Shown: in pieces, positions 49,976 to 55,599 of the stretch
How positions within the stretch are numbered: position 1 is the first letter of the stretch
How the letters are laid out: each line of letters opens with the position of its first letter
DNA from: a virus
IMG/VR virus record: IMGVR_UViG_3300032607_000125
Coordinates: 62,001 to 126,000 of that record
DNA: 64,000 nt
Strand: one strand, 5' to 3'
Position numbers and translations under genes: made by a program
The notes under the pieces: generated by a model
Seen by the model: only the letters and a program-made list of their open reading frames with translations
What the model was told of the DNA's origin: nothing
Databases searched by the model: none

Positions 49976-50056
49976 TATAAAAACACATTGGGCTTGATGC
50001 AAATCATCGCGGGTATAGTGCTCTCCGAGCCGCGGACTAGAGTGTGTTTCTATATG
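49973..50056 (+). ncRNA. Structured inter-tRNA RNA, copy A
   Basis: The outer stem starts in the CCA of tRNA-Gln. CATATA pairs with TATATG (50051-50056), then an A/C mismatch, then AAACACA pairs with TGTGTTT. Inside, CGCGG pairs with CCGCG. It has the same layout as copies at 51820, 52042 and 55597. Confidence 0.65.
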
Positions 50057-50064
50057 ATATTTTT

Positions 50065-50154
50065 GGAGATATGGATGAGTGGCTTAAATCAACGGTTTGC
50101 TAAACCGTCGCTGGGTAAATCTGGCCGCAGGTTCGAATCCTGCTATCTCCGCCA
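50065..50154 (+). tRNA. tRNA-Ser(GCT)
   Basis: Acceptor GGAGATA/TATCTCC, anticodon stem ACGGT/ACCGT with loop TTGCTAA, long variable arm, T arm CAGG/CCTG, discriminator G, CCA encoded. Confidence 0.92.
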
Positions 50155-50160
50155 AACATC

Positions 50161-50235
50161 GCGACTATAGCATAGTGGTAGTGCCGAGAACTCATAATTC
50201 TTAAGGGGTAGGTTCGAATCCTACTGGTCGCACCA
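50161..50235 (+). tRNA. tRNA with CAT anticodon (Met or Ile2)
   Basis: Acceptor GCGACTA/TGGTCGC, loop CTCATAA, T arm GTAGG/CCTAC, CCA encoded. The paired first base excludes initiator tRNA. Elongator Met or lysidine-modified Ile cannot be separated by eye. Confidence 0.88.
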
Positions 50236-50253
50236 ATTTTAAAAAGGAAGTTT

Positions 50254-50814
50254 ATGTCTACAGTATTAGCATTAGATGCAACAGGACTTCCACGTAAATG
50301 GATCAACTATGAAGATGCTATTTCATATTTTGCAAAAGATATGGTGGTGTGGACATTAGGTGAAACTGTTGCAACATTTCGTGGAGGTATTCAAAATGAC
50401 GGTGAGATGTCGGTGCTTAGCACTCCATCTATTATCGCTGTTCGTGGTAAAGGATTCTCCATAGAAAAAGCTGGTACAGTAGCACTGACTAATAAGATTT
50501 TGTTCGCTAGAGATAGAAACATTTGTGCTTATTGCGGTGGCTCCTTTACTAACAATCATTTGTCTAGAGATCACGTTCATCCTGTTTCACGGGGTGGACA
50601 AGACGTTTGGACTAACGTAGTAAGTGCATGTGTAAAGTGCAACACTCATAAGAGTGCTAAGCTTTTAAAAGAATGTGGATTAGAACTTTTATACGTTCCC
50701 TACGTTCCATCGCACTACGAAAATATGATTCTGCAAAATAGAAACATATTAGCAGATCAAATGAATTATCTGATGAGTGGTGTTCCAAAGCACAGTAGAA
50801 TTCGATTAAATTAA
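50254..50814 (+). CDS. HNH endonuclease (McrA-like) within the tRNA array
   Basis: 186 residues. A zinc-bound HNH site is visible: CAYCGG, then LSRDHVHPVSRGGQDVWTN, then CVKCNTHKS. The N-terminal part (VLALDATGLPRKWINYEDAI) fits the common HNH family of phages and bacteria. AAGGAAG precedes the ATG, 19 bases after the CAT tRNA. It may be a mobile or free-standing nuclease. Unlike three other endonuclease genes in the array it does not overlap a tRNA. Confidence 0.85.
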   Translation: MSTVLALDATGLPRKWINYEDAISYFAKDMVVWTLGETVATFRGGIQNDGEMSVLSTPSIIAVRGKGFSIEKAGTVALTNKILFARDRNICAYCGGSFTNNHLSRDHVHPVSRGGQDVWTNVVSACVKCNTHKSAKLLKECGLELLYVPYVPSHYENMILQNRNILADQMNYLMSGVPKHSRIRLN

Positions 50815-50819
50815 TTAAC

Positions 50820-50897
50820 GTACAGGTGCCCGAGAGGTCCAAGGGAACTGATTGCAAACCAGTAAAACCATGAGTTCAAATCTCATTCTGTACTCCA
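50820..50897 (+). tRNA. tRNA-Cys(GCA)
   Basis: Acceptor GTACAGG/TCTGTAC, anticodon loop TTGCAAA in stem ACTGA/CCAGT (one A-C mismatch), T arm ATGAG/CTCAT, discriminator T and CCA encoded. The variable region is slightly long. Confidence 0.85.
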
Positions 50898-50908
50898 AAT
50901 GACCATTT

Positions 50909-51006
50909 TAGGGCATAAACACCCTATATGAATCAACAACTTAGACACCTCAAAGTGACGTACGTTCATACTTCCCACGAAGATGTATGGATACCCGCTT
51001 TGAGGT
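50909..51006 (+). ncRNA. Structured spacer after tRNA-Cys
   Basis: TAGGG at 50909-50913 pairs with CCCTA at 50922-50926. ACCTCAAAG at 50947-50955 pairs with CTTTGAGGT at 50998-51006. It is a different sequence from the CATAT copies but has the same idea of a long outer stem. Confidence 0.5.
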
Positions 51007-51029
51007 CTTTCAGGCACCTGAGGGACGGC

Positions 51030-51088
51030 AAACAACGGTGTACATTAATTAGAAGTTGTGGTATAATTGATCTATCAAAACAAAGGAT
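51030..51088 (+). repeat. 59 bp direct repeat, copy 1 (promoter cassette)
   Basis: Identical to 51285-51343. It contains the promoter and leader up to AAAGGAT, so two neighbouring genes share the same control sequence. Confidence 0.92.
51039..51067 (+). promoter_or_regulatory. Phage promoter TGTACA-17-TATAAT
   Basis: TGTACA 51039-51044, TATAAT 51062-51067, upstream of the gene at 51095. Confidence 0.8.
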
Positions 51089-51094
51089 AGAAAA

Positions 51095-51286
51095 ATGACT
51101 CGTAAATCTAAAGACATTGTCAACATTGTTGACGGCGTTAAAGTTACAATCTGTGCTTATCGTGGACCTCGTTTCAATGAACAAACGTTCGATGTAAACA
51201 AGAGTCGTTACACAGCTTGGCATCAAGGTGTCAAGAACTATGAGCATGGCACCCGTGGAGTTCAAGGAACTGTAACAAGTTTGTAA
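51095..51286 (+). CDS. Small hypothetical protein between tRNAs
   Basis: 63 residues, basic (MTRKSKDIVNIVDGVKVTI, then YRGPRFNEQTFDVNKSRYTAWHQG). An AAAGGA ribosome site and its own promoter support expression. No family recognised. The end of the gene overlaps the second copy of the promoter repeat by two bases. Confidence 0.6.
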   Translation: MTRKSKDIVNIVDGVKVTICAYRGPRFNEQTFDVNKSRYTAWHQGVKNYEHGTRGVQGTVTSL

Positions 51287-51343
51287 ACAACGGTGTACAT
51301 TAATTAGAAGTTGTGGTATAATTGATCTATCAAAACAAAGGAT
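51285..51343 (+). repeat. 59 bp direct repeat, copy 2 (promoter cassette)
   Basis: Perfect copy of 51030-51088, placed just after the first small gene. Confidence 0.92.
51294..51322 (+). promoter_or_regulatory. Phage promoter TGTACA-17-TATAAT
   Basis: TGTACA 51294-51299, TATAAT 51317-51322, inside repeat copy 2 and upstream of the gene at 51349. Confidence 0.8.
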
Positions 51344-51348
51344 CCATT

Positions 51349-51630
51349 ATGAAAAAAGTTAGAACAGACGCTTATATGTTTACAGCAGATCCTCTGTGTG
51401 TAGGTGATATGCAAATGATTGAAACAGTTCGTAAGACAATTGCGATTGTGAACAAACAAGCAAACATTATTGCTAAATGGTCACAGCAACCTGCAAAATT
51501 GTTTAGAGTTTGTTTGAAAGCGCGCTTGGGTAAGGGAAATCCTCTTTCTGAGAAATATAAAAATCAGTGGATTAAAAGCATTAAGCTTGAAGATGCACGC
51601 ACAATAGACGTATACGTACAACGTCGTTAA
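51349..51630 (+). CDS. Small hypothetical protein between tRNAs
   Basis: 93 residues, basic and helical (MKKVRTDAYMFTADPL, TVRKTIAIVNKQANIIAKW). AAAGGA precedes the ATG and the promoter is a duplicate of that of the previous gene, although the two proteins are not alike. Function unknown. Confidence 0.6.
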   Translation: MKKVRTDAYMFTADPLCVGDMQMIETVRKTIAIVNKQANIIAKWSQQPAKLFRVCLKARLGKGNPLSEKYKNQWIKSIKLEDARTIDVYVQRR

Positions 51631-51647
51631 TGTTAGTAAAATAACGG

Positions 51648-51676
51648 TGTACAAATAATAAAGAATGTGGTATAAT
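51648..51676 (+). promoter_or_regulatory. Phage promoter TGTACA-17-TATAAT (second tRNA run)
   Basis: TGTACA 51648-51653, TATAAT 51671-51676, followed by a boxA-like sequence and tRNA-Glu. Confidence 0.78.
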
Positions 51677-51719
51677 TACTACATAAACTAGGAAAGATCA
51701 TCGAATCTTTTCACAATAG

Positions 51720-51734
51720 TTCTTTAACAATTCA
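51720..51734 (+). promoter_or_regulatory. boxA-like antitermination sequence, second copy
   Basis: TTCTTTAACAATTCA, identical over 15 bases to the sequence at 49870-49884, again between a promoter and the first tRNA of a run. Confidence 0.6.
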
Positions 51735-51747
51735 AGTTTCTTATTTT

Positions 51748-51822
51748 ACTGCTATCGTCTATCGGTTAGGACACTAGGTTTTCAACCTGGTAAGCGGGGT
51801 TCAACTCCCCGTAGCAGTACCA
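51748..51822 (+). tRNA. tRNA-Glu(TTC)
   Basis: Acceptor ACTGCTA/TAGCAGT, anticodon stem CTAGG/CCTGG with loop TTTTCAA, T arm CGGGG/CCCCG, CCA encoded. Confidence 0.93.
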
Positions 51823-51911
51823 TATTAAAGCACATTAGATTCCTTTTACTCTGCCCTCTGCACCTAGTGCCACTGGCGGATTAGATTTCTTTTAGTGTGC
51901 TCTAATATGGT
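51820..51911 (+). ncRNA. Structured inter-tRNA RNA, copy B
   Basis: CCATATTA, beginning with the CCA of tRNA-Glu, pairs with TAATATGG. After an A/C mismatch, AGCACA pairs with TGTGCT. The interior contains GCAC-CTA-GTGC, shared with copy C. Confidence 0.68.
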
Positions 51912-51934
51912 AATGAAGGACTAATTACCCTTCA

Positions 51935-52000
51935 CCATAATCGGGAGTCATGAACCGATGAACTCGTAGTCATCTAATGGTAAGGTAGGCCCGATTATGG
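51935..52000 (+). repeat. 11 bp inverted repeat capturing an anticodon arm
   Basis: CCATAATCGGG at 51935-51945 is an exact complement of CCCGATTATGG at 51990-52000, which is the anticodon arm of the tRNA-like element at 51960. The two structures are mutually exclusive. Confidence 0.65.
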
Positions 52001-52042
52001 GGCCGCATGCAGGTTTCGAAATCCTGTCTACAATGAGTTCGC
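51960..52042 (+). pseudogene. Degenerate tRNA-like element
   Basis: GAACTCG pairs with TGAGTTC, GGCCC pairs with GGGCC around loop GATTATG, and a T arm (CAGG/CCTG) is present. However, U33 is missing, seven extra bases (TCTACAA) separate T arm and acceptor, and CCA is not encoded (GCA follows). It is probably a decayed tRNA or a tRNA-like RNA; the anticodon cannot be assigned. Confidence 0.5.
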
Positions 52043-52113
52043 ATATACAAACATACTTAACCGCCCATGTTGCACCTAGTGCGTGAAGGATCCGAGAGTA
52101 TGTTTCTATATGT
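52042..52113 (+). ncRNA. Structured inter-tRNA RNA, copy C
   Basis: CATATA pairs with TATATG. A C/C mismatch separates this from AAACATACT paired with AGTATGTTT. The interior has GCAC-CTA-GTGC as in copy B. It follows directly on the tRNA-like element. Confidence 0.65.
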
Positions 52114-52125
52114 TTTAAAAAGATT

Positions 52126-52200
52126 GCGGCATTCATATAACGGTCATTATCTCGGATTGTCTATCCGAAGACGGGAGTTCGACTCTCCCATGTCGCGCCA
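52126..52200 (+). tRNA. tRNA-Asp(GTC)
   Basis: Acceptor GCGGCAT/ATGTCGC, anticodon stem TCGGA/TCCGA with loop TTGTCTA, T arm GGGAG/CTCCC, discriminator G, CCA encoded. Confidence 0.9.
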
Positions 52201-52327
52201 GTATTAGTTGGATTGATCATCCAAGATAGTAAACGCTAACCGTCGTGGCCACCCGGCGGTTCTTGCAGTGTTATACTGCTACGAAAAGGCGGGGTAAGAG
52301 TCCCGATATAGGGTGTGCTAGTAATTT
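52201..52327 (+). ncRNA. Structured spacer between tRNA-Asp and tRNA-Ala
   Basis: Several hairpins are visible: TTGGAT/ATCCAA, AACCG..CGGTT, and CAGT/ACTG. No frame or tRNA signature is present. Possibly a stable small RNA comparable in position to the T4 array RNAs C and D. Confidence 0.4.
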
Positions 52328-52403
52328 GGGGGATTAGCTCAGCTGGGAGAGCAATTGCTTTGCAAGCAATAGGTCAACGGTTCGATCCCGTTATCCTCCA
52401 CCA
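52328..52403 (+). tRNA. tRNA-Ala(TGC)
   Basis: Acceptor GGGGGAT/ATCCTCC, D arm GCTC/GAGC, anticodon stem ATTGC/GCAAT with loop TTTGCAA, CCA encoded. Confidence 0.95.
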
Positions 52404-52411
52404 AGTTTTAA

Positions 52412-52483
52412 GCGGGTTGTTTGTGGAATACGTTTAGCCTTCCAAGCTGAAAGATGCAGGTTCGAATCCTGTAGCCCGCTCCA
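52412..52483 (+). tRNA. tRNA-Gly(TCC)
   Basis: Acceptor GCGGGTT/AGCCCGC, anticodon stem TTAGC/GCTGA with loop CTTCCAA, T arm GCAGG/CCTGT, discriminator T and CCA. The D arm is short, giving a 72-base gene. Confidence 0.85.
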
Positions 52484-52538
52484 GTAACTCTCCCTTGTAT
52501 GCGGAGTATAATATGATAAGTAGTATACAAACGAATTA

Positions 52539-52623
52539 GCCCCGATGGTGGAATTGGTAGACATCCCGGTCTTAGAAGCCGGCGCCGAAAGGCATGCGAG
52601 TTCGAATCTCGCTTGGGGCACCA
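52539..52623 (+). tRNA. tRNA-Leu(TAG)
   Basis: Acceptor GCCCCGA/TTGGGGC, anticodon stem CCGGT/GCCGG with loop CTTAGAA, long variable arm, T arm GCGAG/CTCGC, CCA encoded. Confidence 0.93.
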
Positions 52624-52638
52624 AAGCAGCGTATAGGT

Positions 52639-52710
52639 TACATTATTCAGTATGAGCAACAGGGTACCTAGGTAAATCCTTGGGCGGGCAATAGTACGTA
52701 CATCAATGTA
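52639..52710 (+). ncRNA. Structured spacer after tRNA-Leu
   Basis: GTTACATT pairs with AATGTAAC about 55 bases downstream, enclosing a further sequence with CCTAGG. It is of the long-outer-stem type seen elsewhere in the array, without the CATAT motif. Confidence 0.45.
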
Positions 52711-52767
52711 ACAGGTGGTAGTGATCTACTTCGGACGAAGACCTCAAAACTTCGTCTACTAAATTTA

Positions 52768-52859
52768 GGAAAGTAATGCAGCGGGGTTGGTCCTGCGACC
52801 AGCCTTGAAAACTGGGTTCTCTTAATCGGGATGGGGTTCGACTCCTCTGCTTTCCGCCA
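52768..52859 (+). tRNA. tRNA-Ser(TGA)
   Basis: Acceptor GGAAAGT/GCTTTCC, anticodon loop CTTGAAA in stem CCAGC/ACTGG, long variable arm, T loop TTCGACT, discriminator G, CCA encoded. Confidence 0.88.
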
Positions 52860-52867
52860 ATGTTTAT

Positions 52868-52943
52868 GTTGTCGTTAGTGTAATGGTTAGCACCAGAGAT
52901 TGTGAATCTCTTAGCATGGGTTCGAATCCCATACGTCAACCCA
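52868..52943 (+). tRNA. tRNA-His(GTG)
   Basis: Anticodon loop TTGTGAA in stem AGAGA/TCTCT. The extra G at -1 pairs with C73, the histidine identity pair. T arm ATGGG/CCCAT, CCA encoded. Confidence 0.93.
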
Positions 52944-52944
52944 T

Positions 52945-53020
52945 ACAACTTTAGCTGATGTGGTCATAGCGGTGTCTTGAAGCGGCATTGAAGCAGGTTC
53001 GATTCCTGCAGGTTGTACCA
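52945..53020 (+). tRNA. tRNA-Phe(GAA)
   Basis: Acceptor ACAACTT/AGGTTGT, anticodon stem GTGTC/GGCAT with loop TTGAAGC, T arm GCAGG/CCTGC, CCA encoded. Confidence 0.85.
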
Positions 53021-53026
53021 AAAGTT

Positions 53027-53081
53027 TTGATAGTGTCGTAGATTTTGCATTAGTAGTTTAAGCAGAGGAATACATTATCAA
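53027..53081 (+). ncRNA. Structured spacer before tRNA-Ile
   Basis: TTGATAGTGT pairs with ACATTATCAA (one G-T), enclosing 35 bases. Confidence 0.45.
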
Positions 53082-53085
53082 TCAT

Positions 53086-53160
53086 TGCCTTATAGCTCAG
53101 AGGAAGAGCAAACGCTTGATAAGCGTTAGGTCGACATTTCGAAATTGTCTAAGGCAACCA
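53086..53160 (+). tRNA. tRNA-Ile(GAT)
   Basis: Acceptor TGCCTTA/TAAGGCA, D arm GCTC/GAGC, anticodon stem AACGC/GCGTT with loop TTGATAA, CCA encoded. Confidence 0.92.
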
Positions 53161-53204
53161 ATTTAATGGACTGAAACTTTAAGGTGAAGTAATTGGCTTT
53201 ATTA

Positions 53205-53212
53205 TATAAATA
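53205..53212 (+). promoter_or_regulatory. T4-type late promoter TATAAATA (endonuclease gene)
   Basis: An exact TATAAATA 22 bases before the endonuclease ATG at 53234. Confidence 0.65.
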
Positions 53213-53233
53213 CATAAACTATAAGGAATATGT

Positions 53234-53836
53234 ATGGAAAAATGTAAATTTTGCGCAAAATTGGGATTTAAGAATTTAAAAATTCATGAAAGACAATGCA
53301 AAGAAAACGTTAATAGAACTTGTGCTATTGGTCATAAAGGCGGAAACCACTTTACTACTGGTAAATCTAAAACACATTCTGATTTTACTAAAAATAAAAT
53401 GAGCCAATCACAATTGGGGAAAGCTCATACAGAAGAGACTAAGAAAAAGTTATCAATTATACGAAAATTATATTTAGAAAATAATCCAGATAAAGTTCCA
53501 TATCTTTTAAACCATTCTTCAAAGATAAGTTATCCTGAACAATATTTTATTGATTGTTTTATTAATGATGTTGATGCTAAATTTCAACATCATGTTTATA
53601 GATATAAATTAGATTTTGCCAATGTCAAAGAAAAATTATACTTTGAAATTGATGGTGAGCAACATTATAATGATAAAAGAATTGTTGAACACGATATCAA
53701 AAGAACTCAAAAGTTAAATGAAATGGGATGGACATGTTTTAGATTGAGATGGTCTCATTTTCAAAAGTTAAACGAAGAAGAAAAAAAACAAAAAGTTTTA
53801 GAGATACGATTTATGATGAAATGGTATCATAGTTGA
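53234..53836 (+). CDS. Homing endonuclease, Vsr/EDxHD-like, ending inside tRNA-Lys
   Basis: 200 residues. An N-terminal zinc finger (CKFC...H...C), NUMOD-type repeats (SQSQLGKAHTEETKKKLS) and a C-terminal nuclease domain with ISYPEQ and FEIDGEQHYNDKRIVEHDIKR. These resemble the EDxHD (Vsr-like) homing endonucleases first seen with fractured phage genes. AAGGAA precedes the ATG. The last nine sense codons and the TGA are part of the following tRNA-Lys gene (30 shared bases), so the tRNA supplies the C-terminus. Homologous to the gene at 56103. Confidence 0.82.
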   Translation: MEKCKFCAKLGFKNLKIHERQCKENVNRTCAIGHKGGNHFTTGKSKTHSDFTKNKMSQSQLGKAHTEETKKKLSIIRKLYLENNPDKVPYLLNHSSKISYPEQYFIDCFINDVDAKFQHHVYRYKLDFANVKEKLYFEIDGEQHYNDKRIVEHDIKRTQKLNEMGWTCFRLRWSHFQKLNEEEKKQKVLEIRFMMKWYHS

Positions 53837-53880
53837 CTTTTAATCAACCTTTCCCAGTTCGAATCTGGGTGAATCGACCA
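53807..53880 (+). tRNA. tRNA-Lys(TTT), 5' half overlapping an endonuclease ORF
   Basis: Acceptor CGATTTA/TGAATCG, D arm ATG/CAT, anticodon stem GTTGA/TCAAC with loop CTTTTAA, T arm CCCAG/CTGGG, CCA encoded. Bases 53807-53836 also encode the end of the upstream ORF. Confidence 0.92.
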
Positions 53881-54029
53881 AGTTTTGTTTATGTGTGTAT
53901 GGTAATACCTTATGTGAATGCGGACCCATTTTTCATCCGGCTGCATTGTACTCGAAGCCCATAGCAGTAGGTGTCGAGCCTATTGGTGATTGACTGAAAA
54001 TATAGATCACAGTGAACAAATTAATTTTC
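53881..54029 (+). other. Spacer between tRNA-Lys and tRNA-Tyr
   Basis: No gene. Hairpins AATGC/GCATT and CTCGA/TCGAG are visible. A frame crossing into tRNA-Tyr (53990-54277) is judged spurious. Confidence 0.5.
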
Positions 54030-54114
54030 GGAGTAGAAGCATCAATGGTGATGCAGAAGGCTGTAACCCTTCCGCCCTCGGGCACGCCTGGTTCGATCCC
54101 AGGATACTCCACCA
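54030..54114 (+). tRNA. tRNA-Tyr(GTA)
   Basis: Acceptor GGAGTAG/ATACTCC (last pair G-A), anticodon stem GAAGG/CCTTC with loop CTGTAAC, long variable arm, T arm CCTGG/CCAGG, CCA encoded. Confidence 0.9.
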
Positions 54115-54121
54115 GTCAAAC

Positions 54122-54137
54122 GATAGTGCGCACTATC
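54122..54137 (+). repeat. 16 bp perfect palindrome
   Basis: GATAGTGC followed by GCACTATC, eight bases after tRNA-Tyr. It forms a hairpin in RNA only if the centre opens. It could also be a protein or nuclease site. Confidence 0.6.
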
Positions 54138-54267
54138 TAACGGTTGTAAGTGACGATGAGTTATATCGGAACTTTCACTATTTTATTCCTGAGTTTAGCG
54201 GGTTTTGCGCAGACCTTGCCAATGTTAGTAACGTGCTATGCGATGAGCACCTTAGGAGCCAGTTTAT

Positions 54268-54340
54268 TCCCCAGTAGCACAGCGGTAGTTGCGCAACACT
54301 GTTAATGTTGATGTCGTACGTTCGATCCGTACCTGGGGAG
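54268..54340 (+). tRNA. tRNA-Asn(GTT)
   Basis: Acceptor TCCCCAG/CTGGGGA, anticodon stem CAACA/TGTTG with loop CTGTTAA, T arm GTACG/CGTAC. CCC follows the discriminator G, so the final A must be added by CCA enzyme. Confidence 0.92.
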
Positions 54341-54346
54341 CCCTTC

Positions 54347-54371
54347 GGTTGAAGTACAAAATACTTCAACC
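54347..54371 (+). repeat. 10 bp hairpin between tRNA-Asn and tRNA-Arg
   Basis: GGTTGAAGTA pairs perfectly with TACTTCAACC around a five-base loop. Probably a processing hairpin. Confidence 0.65.
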
Positions 54372-54381
54372 ACAATTTAAT

Positions 54382-54456
54382 GCGTCTGTAGTATAATGGA
54401 TAATATTCTAGGCTACGAACTTAGTAATGGTGGTTCGATTCCATCCAGACGCACCA
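54382..54456 (+). tRNA. tRNA-Arg(ACG)
   Basis: Acceptor GCGTCTG/CAGACGC, anticodon stem CTAGG/CTTAG with loop CTACGAA, T arm TGG/CCA region, CCA encoded. A34 would need host TadA to become inosine. Confidence 0.92.
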
Positions 54457-54466
54457 AGTATTTTAT

Positions 54467-54542
54467 AACTCAGTAGCTCAATTGGCAGAGCACTTCCTTC
54501 ATACGGAATAGGTTTCCAGTTCGAGTCTGGACTTCACGACCA
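54467..54542 (+). pseudogene. tRNA-Met-like element with broken acceptor stem
   Basis: D arm (GCTC/GAGC), anticodon arm (CTTCC, loop TTCATAC, GGAAT) and T arm (TCCAG/CTGGA) are intact and CCA is encoded. The 5' strand AACTCAG cannot pair with CTTCACG. Its anticodon arm is identical to that of the sound CAT tRNA at 55871, suggesting recombination between tRNA genes. Confidence 0.6.
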
Positions 54543-54550
54543 GTTTTATT

Positions 54551-54624
54551 GCCCTTGTATCCTTAATGGTAGAGGTGTCCTGTTTTGTAAGCAGGGTGCG
54601 GAGGTTCGATTCCTTCCTGGGGCA
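54551..54624 (+). tRNA. tRNA-Thr(TGT), first copy
   Basis: Acceptor GCCCTTG/CTGGGGC (one mismatch), anticodon stem CCTGT/GCAGG with loop TTTGTAA, T arm GGAGG/CCTTC. CTG follows the discriminator, so CCA is not encoded. Confidence 0.85.
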
Positions 54625-54640
54625 CTGGTAATACTGTAAA

Positions 54641-54670
54641 AAAGATGACTAAACGAAATAGTTATCTTCA
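54641..54670 (+). repeat. Hairpin between tRNA-Thr and tRNA-Val
   Basis: AAGAT.ACTA pairs with TAGT.ATCTT around a seven-base loop. Confidence 0.5.
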
Positions 54671-54683
54671 AAAATATAAATTA

Positions 54684-54757
54684 GCCTCGGTAGTTTAATG
54701 GTAGAACGTCGTCTTTACATGGCGAATACGGGAGTTCAATTCTCCAACGAGGTACCA
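54684..54757 (+). tRNA. tRNA-Val(TAC)
   Basis: Acceptor GCCTCGG/ACGAGGT (G-T first pair, weak last pair), anticodon stem TCGTC/GGCGA with loop TTTACAT, T arm GGGAG/CTCC, CCA encoded. Confidence 0.85.
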
Positions 54758-54772
54758 ATATTATAGGAGGTC

Positions 54773-54800
54773 GGGATTTCAAAATTCCCCCCGGACACCA
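54773..54800 (+). pseudogene. 3' tRNA half (T arm, acceptor strand, CCA)
   Basis: GGGAT/TTCCC T arm with loop TTCAAAA, acceptor strand CCCGGAC, A, CCA. No matching 5' half precedes it, so it is a remnant. Confidence 0.55.
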
Positions 54801-54920
54801 GAATATAAATTAGTCTATTAGCCAACTGATAGATTAACTATGATGACTTTGTATGCCGAAGAACCGTGCATGCATTAAAAAAGTGGTATAGTCCACAACG
54901 GTCTGTCTATCAACTTCACA

Positions 54921-54949
54921 TGTACTTTAAATCGTACATGTGATATAAT
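54921..54949 (+). promoter_or_regulatory. Phage promoter TGTACT-17-TATAAT
   Basis: TGTACT 54921-54926, spacer beginning TTAAATCGT, TATAAT 54944-54949, before the small gene at 54972. Confidence 0.8.
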
Positions 54950-54971
54950 TAATCTTTAATAGGAATATATA

Positions 54972-55121
54972 ATGAAACCAACCAAGAACTTTAAGATGTC
55001 CAGCACTACTAAAACACTGTTGGCGTCTATTGCCGATAAAGATGTCTATAACCTTTTTAAAGCAAACATGGTTCAAGCTCAACTGGCTTCAGAAATTAAA
55101 CCAGCAAAAGAAAAGAAATAA
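54972..55121 (+). CDS. Small conserved-type protein, 49 residues
   Basis: MKPTKNFKMSSTTKTLLASI, then KANMVQAQLASEIKP and a basic end. Small proteins of this pattern occur in many aquatic T4-like phages (from memory), without known function. It has its own promoter and an AGGAA ribosome site, within the tRNA array. Confidence 0.7.
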   Translation: MKPTKNFKMSSTTKTLLASIADKDVYNLFKANMVQAQLASEIKPAKEKK

Positions 55122-55127
55122 ATATAA

Positions 55128-55198
55128 CGCGGGGATTCAGGTGATCGGTCAGTCTCATAAGCTCGACCTAGAAGTTTCGAATACTTCCTCCGCAACCA
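55128..55198 (+). tRNA. Initiator-type tRNA-Met(CAT)
   Basis: C1 opposite A72 with CGCGGGG/CTCCGCA is the bacterial initiator signature, and the 3' end CGCAACCA matches. Loop CTCATAA. T arm GAAGT/ACTTC. The D arm is shortened and the anticodon stem is atypical (seven pairs with a bulge, no three G-C pairs), so activity is uncertain. Confidence 0.65.
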
Positions 55199-55210
55199 AT
55201 TAGCGTTTAT

Positions 55211-55492
55211 TTGCAAAGTTCTTATGAAATAAAATTTGCAACTTTATTAGATGAATTGAACATTGAATGGTCTAGACCGGATCCATTAACGTGGATAGAT
55301 GATAACGGTGGTGATCATAGATATTATCCAGATTTTTTAGTTGGTAATATCTACATAGATATGAAAAATGACTATTTAGCAATTAAAGATAAACCTAAAA
55401 TTGATACAGTAAGACACCAAAATAAAGTTGATATTAGGATAGTAACAAAAGATTTTATAACAAAAGATTATATTTTAGCTCTTAAAGCATAG
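55211..55492 (+). pseudogene. Truncated homing endonuclease ending inside tRNA-Thr
   Basis: 93 codons from TTG, without ribosome site or late promoter. The sequence YEIKFATLLDELNIEWSRP, then YYPDFLVGNIYIDMKND, has the PD-(D/E)XK arrangement of a nuclease domain, but no zinc finger or NUMOD part precedes it. The stop TAG lies in the D arm of the following tRNA-Thr, with 15 shared bases. Probably the residue of a larger endonuclease gene. Confidence 0.6.
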
Positions 55493-55552
55493 ATGGCGAT
55501 GTACCGGTTTTGTAATCCGGTTAGTAGGGTTCAAGTCCTTGTGAGAGCACCA
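55478..55552 (+). tRNA. tRNA-Thr(TGT), second copy, overlapping an endonuclease remnant
   Basis: Acceptor GCTCTTA/TGAGAGC, D arm GCAT/ATGT, anticodon stem CCGGT/TCCGG with loop TTTGTAA, T loop TTCAAGT, CCA encoded. Confidence 0.9.
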
Positions 55553-55571
55553 TAACAAAAGTTCCGGGTGT

Positions 55572-55599
55572 GGGAGTTCGATTCTCTCCTGGGGCACCA
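55572..55599 (+). pseudogene. 3' tRNA half related to tRNA-Thr(TGT)
   Basis: T arm GGGAG/CTCTC with loop TTCGATT, acceptor strand CTGGGGC, A, CCA. The acceptor strand is the same as in the Thr tRNA at 54551, pointing to a partial duplication. Confidence 0.6.

Noticed and set aside
50100-50306. Minus-strand frames over tRNA genes (also at 52391-52659, 52703-52948 and 56843-57213)
   Set aside because: They are reverse complements of conserved tRNA T arms (giving SRIRT and NSHA-type phrases), a known artefact.
52507-52512. TATAAT before tRNA-Leu(TAG)
   Set aside because: No TGTACA-like -35 lies 17 bp upstream, and it is inside a hairpin region.
53990-54277. A 95-codon + strand frame in the tRNA array
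   Set aside because: It runs straight through the complete tRNA-Tyr gene, has no ribosome site and no recognisable protein pattern.
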